64,000 nt of DNA from Planctomycetia bacterium. GTDB taxonomy: Bacteria; Planctomycetota; Phycisphaerae; UBA1845; UTPLA1. The notes under the pieces are model-generated. The model did no database searches. It was not told the DNA's origin and worked only from the letters and a program-made list of their open reading frames with translations. The DNA lies in contig CP054187.1 in the NCBI GenBank assembly GCA_015200345.1, forward strand, positions 790,470-854,469. The letters are read 5' to 3'. Shown piece by piece: positions 44,141 through 53,160 of this stretch (within the stretch, counting starts at the first letter, position 1; every line of letters begins with the position of its first letter). Position numbers and translations under genes: made by a program.

Positions 44141-44800
44141 CTACGCCGGTCGCGAGAGGTGAGGCCGGGGGCGCGAGCAGTAGTAAACGCCGCCGGGCGG
44201 GACGTTCATCCAGACCATGCGGTAGTTCACGCTGTCAAACAGGCGGTGGTAAAAGCCCTTGAACAGCACCGGAGCCACCGTGATTTGAATGAACATGCCG
44301 TTGGGCGTCAGCGCCTCACGCAGCCATTGCCACAGCCGCACCGCGGCGCGCTTCGGCAGGCTGGGCGTCGGCAGGCCGCTTAATACGTAATCCACCTTGT
44401 GAATGCCCAGCTTGGCCAGCGGCTCGCGCACGCGTGTCGCGTCGCATTGCAGCAGGTTTGCCTCGGGAAACCGCCGCCGCAAGACCTCGCAGAAATCCCC
44501 GTCGTTTTCCACAGCCACGAAGCGATGATGTGGCCGCATGTTCTCGAGAATCTCCTGCGTCACCGGACCGGTGCCCGCGCCGAGTTCGACAATCGTCGCG
44601 GGTTTGCTCCAGTCGATCGGCCGAAGAACACCTGCGACGAGCGAAGGGCTGGACGGCACGGCCGATGAAATGGTCCGGCCCTTGGCGAGAAATTTTCGAA
44701 AGAACAAACCGAAGTCGGCGGCTTTGGCGCGGCGCTCGGAGAGCGTCGACGCGGCCATTTCAGGTTCGGCGACGTTGGCGTTCAACGGATCGTGGCTCAC
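44141..44800 (-). CDS. Class I SAM methyltransferase, phospholipid N-methyltransferase (PmtA) type
   Basis: 219 residues. The SAM motif I is VELGAGTGPVTQEIL (about residues 70-84), followed by FVAVENDGDFCEVLRRRFP and YVLSGLPTPSLPKR in motif IV position. The segment FFRKFLAKGRTISSAVPSSPSLV before motif I is typical of the Rhodobacter-type phosphatidylethanolamine N-methyltransferase subgroup, which also includes rRNA-dimethylase-like relatives. It would methylate a lipid amine at the membrane. The C-terminus is Pro/Arg-rich. No lipid gene neighbours. The substrate call is inference. Confidence 0.75.
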   Translation of the reverse strand: MSHDPLNANVAEPEMAASTLSERRAKAADFGLFFRKFLAKGRTISSAVPSSPSLVAGVLRPIDWSKPATIVELGAGTGPVTQEILENMRPHHRFVAVENDGDFCEVLRRRFPEANLLQCDATRVREPLAKLGIHKVDYVLSGLPTPSLPKRAAVRLWQWLREALTPNGMFIQITVAPVLFKGFYHRLFDSVNYRMVWMNVPPGGVYYCSRPRPHLSRPA

Positions 44801-45053
44801 ATAGGCTCCGTGAAGAAAAGTTGAGGATGCTTGCGTAATGCCGGATCTGGTCGGCGGTGCCGCTCACGGCGATTTCAACAGACTCCGTTCCATCGCGCGG
44901 GGCGATCAAGCGGACCGGCGCCCGGCGCGTTCGCACCGAGCCTCGGCCACCGCCATCCTCCGCCGACCGCTTCTCCCGCGTCGCGTTCGTCTCACCGCGC
45001 CGGTGCGAACGCGCCGCGTGTTGTCCTGTAGCGCCGCGCCGGCCGCCACAGAC

Positions 45054-45127
45054 TGGGCGTTGCAGGACTTGAACCTGCGACCTCCTGCATGTCGAGCAGG
45101 CGCTCTAGCCAACTGAGCTAAACGCCC
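45054..45127 (-). tRNA. tRNA-Val (anticodon GAC by position; C at position 33)
   Basis: Minus-strand cloverleaf: acceptor GGGCGTT/AACGCCC, D arm GCTC..GAGC, anticodon stem CCTGC/GCAGG with loop TCGACAT, variable AGGTC, T arm GCAGGTTCAAGTCCTGC, discriminator A. The loop places GAC at 34-36 (Val) but C instead of the near-universal U at position 33. CCA is not encoded. Confidence 0.85.
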
Positions 45128-45155
45128 CAAGGCTGCGACGCACAATGCGCCAGCG

Positions 45156-45173
45156 AACCATTCAGGAATGGTT
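45156..45173. promoter_or_regulatory. Palindrome upstream of tRNA-Val
   Basis: AACCATTC-AG-GAATGGTT, perfect 8-bp arms, 29 bp before the tRNA-Val 5' end. A TTGACA (plus-strand 45191-45196 reads TGTCAA) lies upstream, so the palindrome overlaps the likely -10 and start region. Confidence 0.4.
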
Positions 45174-45233
45174 AAAGAGAACCCCGCGAATGTCAAGCGT
45201 AGGGTAATCAATACGTTACGCCCCAGCCGCCGC

Positions 45234-45262
45234 TTGACGCCTCGCCCTTTGGTCCTTATAAA
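45234..45262 (+). promoter_or_regulatory. Strong sigma-70-type promoter for tRNA-Lys and the Ebo-like genes
   Basis: TTGACG (45234-45239), 17-bp spacer, TATAAA (45257-45262). Predicted start is near 45269, about 27 bp before tRNA-Lys. There is no further space for a separate promoter before the gene at 45369. Confidence 0.7.
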
Positions 45263-45295
45263 GATGGGTCCGTGCGGCCCACGGGGCCGGCGATC

Positions 45296-45368
<73 letters not shown>

Positions 45369-46580
45369 ATGCCCCATACCTTCTGGAACGGCGCCTTGCC
45401 GACCGCCTCGGAAAAACTCGGCCTCTGGCTCGTTGGCGCATCCGGCAATGTCGCGACGACGGTCGCCGTCGGCCTCGCCGCGATGGTTTCGGGGCGTGCG
45501 CGCCCCATCGGACTTCTGACGGAGTCGCCGGCCTGCCGCGGCTTGCGGATGGTTCCTCTCGCTCGAATTGTTCTCGGCGGGCATGAAATCGCCCGGCGCA
45601 CCCCGCTGCAAACCGCTCAAGAATTGTCCGGCCAAAGCGGATTATTCGGCGCGGACCTGCTGAAGGCCGTCGCCCCGGCGCTGCGCCAATATGGCCGCCG
45701 AATTCGTCCGGGCTACGACCCTAACCGATCGAAGCAACCATCGGCCGCAAGCGTGATCGCGCGACTTCGGCGAGACATCGAATCGTTTCAACGCGCGCAG
45801 CGTTTGGCGCGCGTCGTGGTGATTCACGTTGCGTCGGCCGAGGCGGCGTTCGATGCGCGCAAGCTGCCGCGCGAGTGGACCGCCTTTCAGGGGATGCTCA
45901 CCCGACGATCGTCAGCCGTTCTGCCGTCCAGCGTGCTGTATGCGATCGCGGCGATCGAAGCCGGCGCGGCGTACGTCAATTTCACGCCGGCGGTCGGCGC
46001 GGACCTGCCGGCGATTCGCGCGTTCGCCGCGCAGCGCGGCGCGGCCATCATGGGGTCGGACGCCAAGACGGGCGAAAGCCTGCTGCGCTCCGTGCTTGCG
46101 CCGATGTTTTCAGACCGATGTCTCGATGTACGGAGCTGGACCGGAGCGAACCTGCTGGGCAACCGTGACGGCGCGAACCTGTCCGACGAGCGAATCAAGG
46201 CCGCCAAGCTCCGCTCGAAGGACGCGATCCTCGCATCGCTGCTGACGCCCCGCCCTGACACGCATACGGCGATTGAGTTTGTCGCATCGCTGCACGATTG
46301 GAAGACCGCGTGGAACCACGTCCACTTCGCCGGTTTTCTCGGCACGCCCATGACGCTGCAATTCACCTGGCAAGGGTGTGATTCGATTCTGGCCGCACCG
46401 CTGGTGATTGACCTGGCGCGGCTCACCGATCTGCATCGTCGCCGCGAAAAATCAGGTGTCATGACGCACCTCGCCTGTTTCTTCAAAGCGCCGATGGACG
46501 TGCGCGACCATCACTTCCATCGGCAGATGGCCGCCCTGCACGCCTACCTCGACGAGGCCCGCGCGGAGGCACGCCAATGA
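45369..46580 (+). CDS. Inositol-3-phosphate synthase family protein
   Basis: 403 residues from the ATG directly abutting tRNA-Lys; no other good start is close, since the NAD-binding segment LGLWLVGASGNVATTVAVGL already lies at residues 17-36. Further family features are the central VIHVASAEAAF and a lysine-rich catalytic part (AIMGSDAKTGESLLRSVLAPMF). The enzyme would convert glucose-6-phosphate to myo-inositol-3-phosphate with NAD+, or a related substrate. It overlaps the next gene by four bases and opens a five-gene plus-strand run that resembles the Ebo cluster. There is no ribosome site because the upstream sequence is the tRNA. Confidence 0.85.
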   Translation: MPHTFWNGALPTASEKLGLWLVGASGNVATTVAVGLAAMVSGRARPIGLLTESPACRGLRMVPLARIVLGGHEIARRTPLQTAQELSGQSGLFGADLLKAVAPALRQYGRRIRPGYDPNRSKQPSAASVIARLRRDIESFQRAQRLARVVVIHVASAEAAFDARKLPREWTAFQGMLTRRSSAVLPSSVLYAIAAIEAGAAYVNFTPAVGADLPAIRAFAAQRGAAIMGSDAKTGESLLRSVLAPMFSDRCLDVRSWTGANLLGNRDGANLSDERIKAAKLRSKDAILASLLTPRPDTHTAIEFVASLHDWKTAWNHVHFAGFLGTPMTLQFTWQGCDSILAAPLVIDLARLTDLHRRREKSGVMTHLACFFKAPMDVRDHHFHRQMAALHAYLDEARAEARQ

Positions 46581-47434
46581 CGCCGCGCCTCGCATACAGC
46601 GCGAATGCTTACCTGCGCTGCGACGTGCTGGAAGCGATCCGGCGCATCGCGGAGATCGGCTACCGCGGAATCGAATTGATGGCCGACGCGCCGCACCTGT
46701 GGCCGGCCGAGACAACGCCGCAAACCATCGACGCCGTGTGCGCGGCACTGGAGCGGCGCGGCCTGGCGATTTCCAACGTCAACGCGTTCATGATGAACCG
46801 CATCGGCGATCCGCGGCAGCCCTATTGGCATCCGAGCTGGCTCGAACCGAATCGCCAGTACCGCCAGGTGCGAATCGATCACACACTCGCGGCGCTGGCG
46901 CTGGCGCGCGACCTGGGCGCGCCGCACATCACCACCGAGCCGGGCGGCCCCAGGCCCGATGGAATGACCTGGCGCAGTGCGTTTCAGCTTTTTGTCGAGA
47001 TGCTCAAGCCTGTCGTGGAGCGCGCCGAGCAGCTCGGCGTCCGGCTGCTGATCGAGCCGGAGCCGGGGCTGCTGATTGAGCGATGCGAGCAATACCTCGA
47101 ACTGGCCGACCGGTTCAACTCCCCGGCACTGGGGTTGAATTTCGACGTCGGCCATGCATTCTGCGTGAACGAAGACCCGGCCGTTTGGATCCCGCGCATG
47201 CGCGAGCACACGGTTCACTATCACCTTGAAGACATCGCTGCGACGCGCGTGCATGAGCATCTTGTTCCCGGTCGCGGCGCGATCGATTTTCGCGCCGTGC
47301 TGGCCTCGATCGGACAGCAGTATTTCGACCGCGGCGGCTGGGCGACCGTTGAGTTGTATCCCTACGTCGATGATCCCGACGGCGCGGGCCGGTCCGCGCT
47401 CGCATTCCTCCGCGATGCGGCGGCCGACGCATGA
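46577..47434 (+). CDS. Sugar phosphate isomerase/epimerase-like TIM-barrel protein (first)
   Basis: 285 residues, AP-endonuclease-2/xylose-isomerase TIM barrel. Metal-site residues are suggested by EPEPGLLIE (about 157), FDVGHAFC (about 190), YHLEDI (about 218) and the final TVELYPY (about 258). It overlaps both neighbours by four bases, so translation is coupled. The second TIM-barrel gene at 48324 shares the same order of motifs (EPEPGMFIET, LDLGHVHC, IHIEDM), so the two are paralogues. In Ebo clusters a TIM-barrel protein (EboE) occurs; this one may fill that place. The substrate is unknown. Confidence 0.8.
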   Translation: MTPRLAYSANAYLRCDVLEAIRRIAEIGYRGIELMADAPHLWPAETTPQTIDAVCAALERRGLAISNVNAFMMNRIGDPRQPYWHPSWLEPNRQYRQVRIDHTLAALALARDLGAPHITTEPGGPRPDGMTWRSAFQLFVEMLKPVVERAEQLGVRLLIEPEPGLLIERCEQYLELADRFNSPALGLNFDVGHAFCVNEDPAVWIPRMREHTVHYHLEDIAATRVHEHLVPGRGAIDFRAVLASIGQQYFDRGGWATVELYPYVDDPDGAGRSALAFLRDAAADA

Positions 47435-48309
47435 GCAAGCTCCGCGCCTACGCCGAATTGGTGCGGCTGCCGAACCTGTTCACGGCGGCGGCCGACGTGC
47501 TGGCGGGCTACTGGCTCTACACGCGTGAGCTTTCAATGACGCCGGTGCTCGGGGCGCTGGTGTTTTCATCCATTTGTCTTTATGCGAGCGCCGTGGCCCT
47601 GAACGCGATCGTGGACGTGGAGACGGATCGCGGCGAACGCCCCGGTCGCCCGATCCCTTCGGGCCGATTGACGCTGCATGCCGCGCGACGATGCTTCGCA
47701 TGGCTGGCGCTGCTGGGCCTCGCGGCGGCTGGGGTGGCGTCGATTCTCACGCGAACGCCGGTTTGCATCGCCTTTGCCGGTTTGATTTTCGTCGCCGGCG
47801 CCCTGTACAACCTCGGCGTGAAACACACGCCGCTCCGCGCGGCAAACATGGCGACGTGTCGCGGGCTGAATCTCGCGATGGGCATGTCCGGGCACGCCGC
47901 CATCGCCGGGTTGCCGCTGCTGGCACTCTTCACTTACGTCGCCGCAGTCACTCACTTCGGGCGCGACGAAGCGGAAACCGCGGCTCGAAGTCGCTTGCGC
48001 ACCGGCGCCGCCGGCATCCTGATTGCTCTGCTGTGGCTCGGTTACTTCGCGGCTGAACGCATGATGGCGGATGCGACCGTGCTCGTGCTGTGGCTTGCCC
48101 TGATGATTCACGTCGGCCGCGTCGCGTTCCGCGCCATCAGGCGCCCCGTGGCCGCCAACGTGCAATACGCGATGGGCACGTTCATCCTTGCGATCATCCC
48201 GTTTGATGCGATCATGGTCTGCGCCGCGCACGGCTGGCGCGGCGGCGTGCCGTTCGCCGCGCTGCTGCTGGGAGCAGTCATCACCGCGCGCCGGGCGCGC
48301 CCCACCTAA
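47431..48309 (+). CDS. UbiA-family prenyltransferase (EboC-like)
   Basis: 292 residues with eight to nine hydrophobic segments. The first Asp-rich motif is NAIVDVETDRGERPGRPIPSGRL (residues ~52-74), and the second region contains THFGRDEAET (~176). It would transfer a prenyl chain from a polyprenyl diphosphate to an acceptor in the membrane. EboC of the Ebo cluster is a UbiA protein of this kind. It overlaps the upstream TIM-barrel gene by four bases. The acceptor is unknown. Confidence 0.85.
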   Translation: MSKLRAYAELVRLPNLFTAAADVLAGYWLYTRELSMTPVLGALVFSSICLYASAVALNAIVDVETDRGERPGRPIPSGRLTLHAARRCFAWLALLGLAAAGVASILTRTPVCIAFAGLIFVAGALYNLGVKHTPLRAANMATCRGLNLAMGMSGHAAIAGLPLLALFTYVAAVTHFGRDEAETAARSRLRTGAAGILIALLWLGYFAAERMMADATVLVLWLALMIHVGRVAFRAIRRPVAANVQYAMGTFILAIIPFDAIMVCAAHGWRGGVPFAALLLGAVITARRARPT

Positions 48310-48323
48310 GCGTCGATGAGTTC

Positions 48324-49190
48324 ATGCACGATTACGCCATGGCTCCAATCCTCTCGTACAACACCAACGGTTTCGCGCACCATCGGCTGCCCGAAGCGAT
48401 CAAAGTCCTCGCTGACATTGGATACCGTCACGTCGCGATCACGCTCGACATTCATTCGCTCGATCCCGCTGATCCGAATCTCGAAGCGCATGTCGCCGCC
48501 GTCCAAGACGCACTGGCGATGCACGAGATGACCTGCACGATCGAAACGGGCGGACGCTTTGTGCTGGACCCCCATCGCAAACACTGGCCCACGTTAATCA
48601 GTGCGGCCTCGCGCGATCGACAGCGGCGGATCGATTTCCTGCGCCGAGCCGTTGACGTGGCCCGTGCGCTGGACGCCGACGCCGTCAGCTTCTGGTCCGG
48701 CGCGATCGAACCCGGCGTGACCGTCGATTCGGCCTGGTCGCACCTCCGGGAGGGTTGCCGCGATCTACTGATCCATGCACGGAACCGCGCCGTGCACCTG
48801 GCCTTCGAACCGGAACCAGGCATGTTCATCGAGACCTGCGATCAGTTCACGAAGCTGGCCGACGAAATGGTGCCGATTTCCGGCGGCATCCCGCTTGGCC
48901 TGGCGCTCGATCTCGGCCATGTTCACTGCCTCGGCGACGGCGACGCGGCATCGCGAATCCGTCAATTCGCGGATCAACTTCGCGTCATCCACATCGAGGA
49001 CATGCGAACCGGCCTGCACGAGCATCTCATGTTCGGCGAAGGCGAGATGGCGTTTCCACCCATCATCGCGGCGCTACGCGAAGTGGGCTACACTGGGCCG
49101 CTCGTCGTGGAGCTTAGCCGTCACGGTCACGACGCGGTCAACGCGGCGCGACGGGCGTTTGAGTTTCTGTCGCCCATGCTCACCGGATGA
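48324..49190 (+). CDS. Sugar phosphate isomerase/epimerase-like TIM-barrel protein (second)
   Basis: 288 residues; the second TIM barrel of this run. Metal-binding motifs EPEPGMFIETCDQF (~154), LDLGHVHC (~193), IHIEDMRTGLHEHLMFGEGEM (~219) and VELSRHGHD (~260). The EHL-X-FGEGE stretch parallels EHLVPGRGAIDF in the first copy. It is separated from the prenyltransferase by 14 bp and overlaps the following gene by four bases if that one starts at 49187. Reaction unknown. Confidence 0.8.
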   Translation: MHDYAMAPILSYNTNGFAHHRLPEAIKVLADIGYRHVAITLDIHSLDPADPNLEAHVAAVQDALAMHEMTCTIETGGRFVLDPHRKHWPTLISAASRDRQRRIDFLRRAVDVARALDADAVSFWSGAIEPGVTVDSAWSHLREGCRDLLIHARNRAVHLAFEPEPGMFIETCDQFTKLADEMVPISGGIPLGLALDLGHVHCLGDGDAASRIRQFADQLRVIHIEDMRTGLHEHLMFGEGEMAFPPIIAALREVGYTGPLVVELSRHGHDAVNAARRAFEFLSPMLTG

Positions 49191-49210
49191 CCGCTACGGG
49201 GAAACCTGCC

Positions 49211-50512
49211 ATGCCTGAACAGACGGTAATCTTTGTGTCGATGCCCGGCCTGCGCCGCCGCGATCTGCAACACATGCCGCGGTTGAGCGCGATCGCGGGC
49301 GCCGTCGCCGATCTTGTGCCGACTTTCCCCTGCGTCACCTCACCCGTGCAGGCCAACATGCTCACCGGCCGAACGCCGCAAGAGCACGGCATCATCGGCA
49401 ACGGCTTCTACCATCGCGACCGGCGGACCGTCGAACTATGGGTCGGCCGCAATGGATTCATCGAGGGACCGCAGCTCTGGGAAAGGCTCACCGCCGCGGG
49501 CGTCTCCAGTGCCGCATGGATGACGCAGAACATCAAGGACGCCGCCGCCGACTACATCGTCACCCCCGAGCCGATCCACCACCCCGACGGCCGAATGGAT
49601 CTCTGGTGTTATTCCAAGCCTGACGGGCTGTATCAACGATTGTTCAATGACCTCGGCCATTTCCCGTTGATGAACTACTGGGGGCCGATGGCGAACATCA
49701 AATCGACCGAGTGGATCGTGAACGCGACCTTGTGGCTCATTCAACGCGAGCGGCCACAGTTCAATTCGATCTACGTTCCGCATCTGGACTACGCCGCGCA
49801 GAAATTCGGGCCGAACAGCTCGCAGGCGATCGCCGCCTGTGCCGAAGCCGACGGACAACTGGGGCGATTGTTTGACGGTCTGGCGGCCATCGGCGCAGCG
49901 GACCCGACGATCCTCGTGGCCGGCGAGTATGCGCTCACCGACGTGTCGCGCGTGATCTACCCGAATCGCGTGCTGCGCGACGCGGGCTTCGCGCGGATCG
50001 ACGAGCGCGACGGCGCGGAACATCTCAACGTCGCCGAGAGCGTGGCCTTCGCCGTGGTCGATCATCAGTTCGCCCACCTTTACGTCGGCAAGCCGGAGGA
50101 GATCGACGCCGTTGCGGGATTGTTCGAGGGCATTGACGGCATCGCGAACGTGCTGATCGGTCGCGAGCGCGCCGCGTTTCACGTCGATCACCCTCGCAGC
50201 GGCGAGATCGTGTTGATCTGCGAGCCGGATACGTGGCTTGCGTATTACTGGTGGCACGATGATGCAAAGGCCCCGCCCTTCGCGCGGACGGTCGACATCC
50301 ATGCCAAGCCGGGCTACGACCCCGTCGAGCTGTTCTTCGACCCGGCGACGAAGTCGATCCCGCTCGATGCCTCGCTGGTCAAAGGCTCGCACGGCGCGCC
50401 GGCCACGCGCCCGGACCAATTCGCGGCCATCATTTCCAATCGCCCGCTGCCTTCGACGAGCGAGACGATCCGCGATGTCGATGTGTGCCAACACCTCGAA
50501 TCGATCGTCTAA
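49211..50512 (+). CDS. Alkaline phosphatase-superfamily phosphodiesterase (EboF-like)
   Basis: 433 residues from the ATG at 49211 with GGGGA before it; an ATG at 49187 that overlaps the upstream gene adds eight residues. Type-I phosphodiesterase/nucleotide pyrophosphatase features: nucleophile region FPCVTSPVQANMLTGRTPQEHGIIGNGFY (~35-63), VPHLDYAAQKFGP in the middle with metal ligands, and late His residues near the SLVKGSHGAP segment. It would hydrolyse a phosphodiester or pyrophosphate. A protein of this superfamily is EboF in Ebo clusters. It converges on the TatD-like gene with overlapping stop codons at 50509-50512. Confidence 0.83.
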   Translation: MPEQTVIFVSMPGLRRRDLQHMPRLSAIAGAVADLVPTFPCVTSPVQANMLTGRTPQEHGIIGNGFYHRDRRTVELWVGRNGFIEGPQLWERLTAAGVSSAAWMTQNIKDAAADYIVTPEPIHHPDGRMDLWCYSKPDGLYQRLFNDLGHFPLMNYWGPMANIKSTEWIVNATLWLIQRERPQFNSIYVPHLDYAAQKFGPNSSQAIAACAEADGQLGRLFDGLAAIGAADPTILVAGEYALTDVSRVIYPNRVLRDAGFARIDERDGAEHLNVAESVAFAVVDHQFAHLYVGKPEEIDAVAGLFEGIDGIANVLIGRERAAFHVDHPRSGEIVLICEPDTWLAYYWWHDDAKAPPFARTVDIHAKPGYDPVELFFDPATKSIPLDASLVKGSHGAPATRPDQFAAIISNRPLPSTSETIRDVDVCQHLESIV

Positions 50513-51309
50513 TCTGCGAACCGCCGGCACTGACGGAAAAATGCCAGCGGGTTATCATAGACAATCTTAGATATGTCCGCCGTGCCCCAGCCCCGCTGGC
50601 GCAGCTCCTGGATGAACCGCGGCACAGCCATCGGCTCGCTCGGGCCCCAGTCTCCGGCGGAATTCACCATCAGCCGCTCGCATCCGTACACTTCAATCAT
50701 GTCCGCGGCGCGCGCGGGGGTGCACTTGGTCACCGGGTACAGCGTCATCCCCGCCCAGCAGCCGGCTTCCAGCGCATGGCGAATCGTGTGCTCCTCGACG
50801 TGATCAATGCACACGCGCTCGGGGCGAATCCGCGAATCGCCGCGGATCATGTCGAGAATCATCCGCGTGCCCTGATACTTGTCCTCCAGGTGCGGCGTGT
50901 GCACCAGCACCAGCTCATCATGCCGAGCCGCCAGGTCGAGCTGTTCGAGGAAGATTCGACACTCATTCGGCGTGTTCCTGTTCAGCCCGATTTCACCAAT
51001 CCCCAGAACGCCCGGCCGATCCAGAAACGCGGGAATCTGCGCGATCACCTCGCGCGACAGCGTGACGTTCTCCGCTTCTTTCGCATTCATGCACAGCCAG
51101 CAGAAATGACGGATTCCATACTGCGCCGCCCGCTTCGGCTCCACCTCCGTCAGATGTCGAAAATAATCATGAAACGCCGCCGCGCTGCCGCGATCATACC
51201 CCGCCCAGAACGCCGGTTCGCTCACCGCCACGCAACCCGCCTGCGCCAGCCGCTCGTAATCGTCCGTCACGCGCGAGATCATGTGAATGTGTGGATCGAT
51301 GTATTGCAT
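50509..51309 (-). CDS. TatD-family metal-dependent hydrolase (EboB-like)
   Basis: 266 residues from the ATG at 51307-51309; a GTG directly before it is also possible. The metal site opens with DPHIHM (residue ~6), with a later GIGEIGLNR, LVHTPH and NSAGDWGPSEP as further TatD/amidohydrolase signatures. EboB in Ebo clusters is a TatD-type protein. It follows the small gene by a few bases on the minus strand and faces the EboF-like gene. Substrate unknown. Confidence 0.85.
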   Translation of the reverse strand: MQYIDPHIHMISRVTDDYERLAQAGCVAVSEPAFWAGYDRGSAAAFHDYFRHLTEVEPKRAAQYGIRHFCWLCMNAKEAENVTLSREVIAQIPAFLDRPGVLGIGEIGLNRNTPNECRIFLEQLDLAARHDELVLVHTPHLEDKYQGTRMILDMIRGDSRIRPERVCIDHVEEHTIRHALEAGCWAGMTLYPVTKCTPARAADMIEVYGCERLMVNSAGDWGPSEPMAVPRFIQELRQRGWGTADISKIVYDNPLAFFRQCRRFAD

Positions 51310-51312
51310 CAC

Positions 51313-51567
51313 CTAGCCCTGCACCTGCCACCCGGCCTCATACGGCCGCGAGAAGATCATCTGAACGCGCTCCGCGCGATCCGACCCATCGACCAGCAGT
51401 GCGGCGATCGCCTCGCGCGTTTTGACCAGCCGCGGATCCTTCCACACGCCTGCCGCGCCCTCACCACGCTCGATGCGATCCAGAATCGCCGCCAAATCCA
51501 GCAGCCGGCTTCGCGCCTCGTTGAAATGCCGCGTCAGCACCGCTTCGGCCGAACGATTCGCCGACAT
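51313..51567 (-). CDS. Small conserved-looking protein of the Ebo-like cluster
   Basis: 84 residues from the ATG at 51565-51567, with GGAGG five bases upstream; the frame extends 13 codons further. The protein is helical and charged (MSANRSAEAVLTRHFNEARS, LLDLAAILDRIERGEGA), with no recognised domain. It ends directly before the TatD gene, so translation is coupled. EboA proteins are larger (~200+ residues) so I do not equate them, although the position would fit. Confidence 0.6.
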   Translation of the reverse strand: MSANRSAEAVLTRHFNEARSRLLDLAAILDRIERGEGAAGVWKDPRLVKTREAIAALLVDGSDRAERVQMIFSRPYEAGWQVQG

Positions 51568-51669
51568 GTCTGCCTCCATCGATTTGATTCGCCTGCCATG
51601 ATCCACCCTGTATAATCGAACCCGTTGTTTCTGGTTGCGTTACTCGTTTGCGCCCCTGGGAGGCCCCTC

Positions 51670-53055
51670 GTGCAGATTCTCAACTCCGTTCTCGAATGCG
51701 TCGGCCACACACCCATGGTGCGCCTGCGACGCGTCACCGCAGGCATCAAGTGTACCATCGCCGCGAAAGTCGAGTACTTCAACCCCGGCGGGTCCGTGAA
51801 GGATCGCCCCGCCCTGCTCATGCTCGAAGAAGCCGAGAAGGCCGGCAAGCTCAAGCCCGGCGGCACCATCATCGAACCAACCAGCGGCAACACCGGCGCG
51901 GCGCTGGCGATGGCCGCCGCCATCAAGGGGTATCGCTGCATCCTCGTCATGCCCGACAAGATGGCCCCGGAAAAGTTCGCCCTGCTGCGCGCCTACGGCG
52001 CCGAGACCGTCACCGTCCCGACCGTCGGCGCGAACAGCCCCGAGAGCTACTACAACGTCGCCAATCGCCTCACGCAGGAGATCCCCGGCGCGTTTCAGCC
52101 CAACCAGTTCGAGAACCCCAACAATCCCCAGGCTCATTACAACACCACCGGACCGGAAATCTGGGAGCAGACCGACGGCAAGATCGACTACTTCGTCGCC
52201 GGCGTCGGCACCGGCGGAACCATCTCCGGCACGGCGCGCTACCTCAAGGAAAAGAAGCCTTCGATCAAGATCATCGGCGCCGACCCGGAAGGCTCGATTT
52301 ATACTCAAGGAAACATGCCAAAGGGCTACCTCGTCGAAGGCATCGGCGAGGATTTCGTCCCCAACACCGTCAACCTCAAGCTCGTCGATCAGGTCATCGC
52401 CGTCAGCGACAAAGACTCCTTCACCATGGCCCGCCGACTGGCCCGCGAGGAGGGTCTGCTCGTCGGCGGATCGTGCGGAACGGCCGTCTGCGCCGCGCTG
52501 AAGGTCGCCGCCGATCTCCCGGCCGACAAGCTTGTCGTCGTGCTGCTGCCCGACTCCGGCCGCGGCTATTTGAGCAAGATCTACAACGACGAATGGATGC
52601 AGAGCAAGGGATTCATCCCCCTGCCCGGCCACGGAATGACCGTCGGCGACGTGCTGGCATCCAAGGGTGACATCCCACCGCTTATCACCGTCAATCGAAA
52701 AGACCCGGTCGCCAAGGCCGTCGAGTTGATGCGCAAAAACGGCATCTCGCAGTTGCCGGTCGTCGGAGACGATGGTGACGTACTCGGTTCGATTCAGGAG
52801 ATCACGCCCCTGCAACTGGTCTTCGATCACATCAACATCGCGACGAAGGCCGTCGGCGAAGTCATGGGCTCGGCCTTCCCCAAACTGGAGAAGAACGTCG
52901 AGATCGAAAAGGGCATCAAGGCGCTTTCGCTCGGCGCGTCGGCCATCATTGTCACCGACGATCACAAGCCGCTGGGCCTGCTGACCAAGACCGATTTCAT
53001 CACGTACCTTTCCGGCGGACCGGAAGGCGTCGAAGCGGTCAAGGCAGCGAAATAG
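51670..53055 (+). CDS. Cystathionine beta-synthase
   Basis: 461 residues from the GTG at 51670, preceded by GGGAGG; an upstream ATG at 51625 gives a poor leader. PLP fold type II: KVEYFNPGGSVKDRPAL with the PLP lysine near residue 40, EPTSGNTGAALA, and the GVGTGGTISGTARYL phosphate loop (~180). Two CBS domains follow (~330-450), as in animal-type and actinobacterial CBS. It joins serine and homocysteine to cystathionine, with possible control by the CBS domains. The next gene makes the second enzyme of transsulfuration. O-acetylserine sulfhydrylase with CBS domains is the alternative. Confidence 0.88.
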   Translation: MQILNSVLECVGHTPMVRLRRVTAGIKCTIAAKVEYFNPGGSVKDRPALLMLEEAEKAGKLKPGGTIIEPTSGNTGAALAMAAAIKGYRCILVMPDKMAPEKFALLRAYGAETVTVPTVGANSPESYYNVANRLTQEIPGAFQPNQFENPNNPQAHYNTTGPEIWEQTDGKIDYFVAGVGTGGTISGTARYLKEKKPSIKIIGADPEGSIYTQGNMPKGYLVEGIGEDFVPNTVNLKLVDQVIAVSDKDSFTMARRLAREEGLLVGGSCGTAVCAALKVAADLPADKLVVVLLPDSGRGYLSKIYNDEWMQSKGFIPLPGHGMTVGDVLASKGDIPPLITVNRKDPVAKAVELMRKNGISQLPVVGDDGDVLGSIQEITPLQLVFDHINIATKAVGEVMGSAFPKLEKNVEIEKGIKALSLGASAIIVTDDHKPLGLLTKTDFITYLSGGPEGVEAVKAAK

Positions 53056-53160
53056 ACTCGGGCCCGAGACGAGCTCCCGGGCGACGATCGAGGAACTGCC
53101 GGCTTTTTCACCGAAGCCCTGCCCGCTACAATCAGCCGGTCAACGCACGAAAGGACACCC

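Noticed and set aside
51313..51567. Calling the small gene eboA
   Set aside because: It is much shorter than EboA proteins and I see no shared motif; only the position suggests it.
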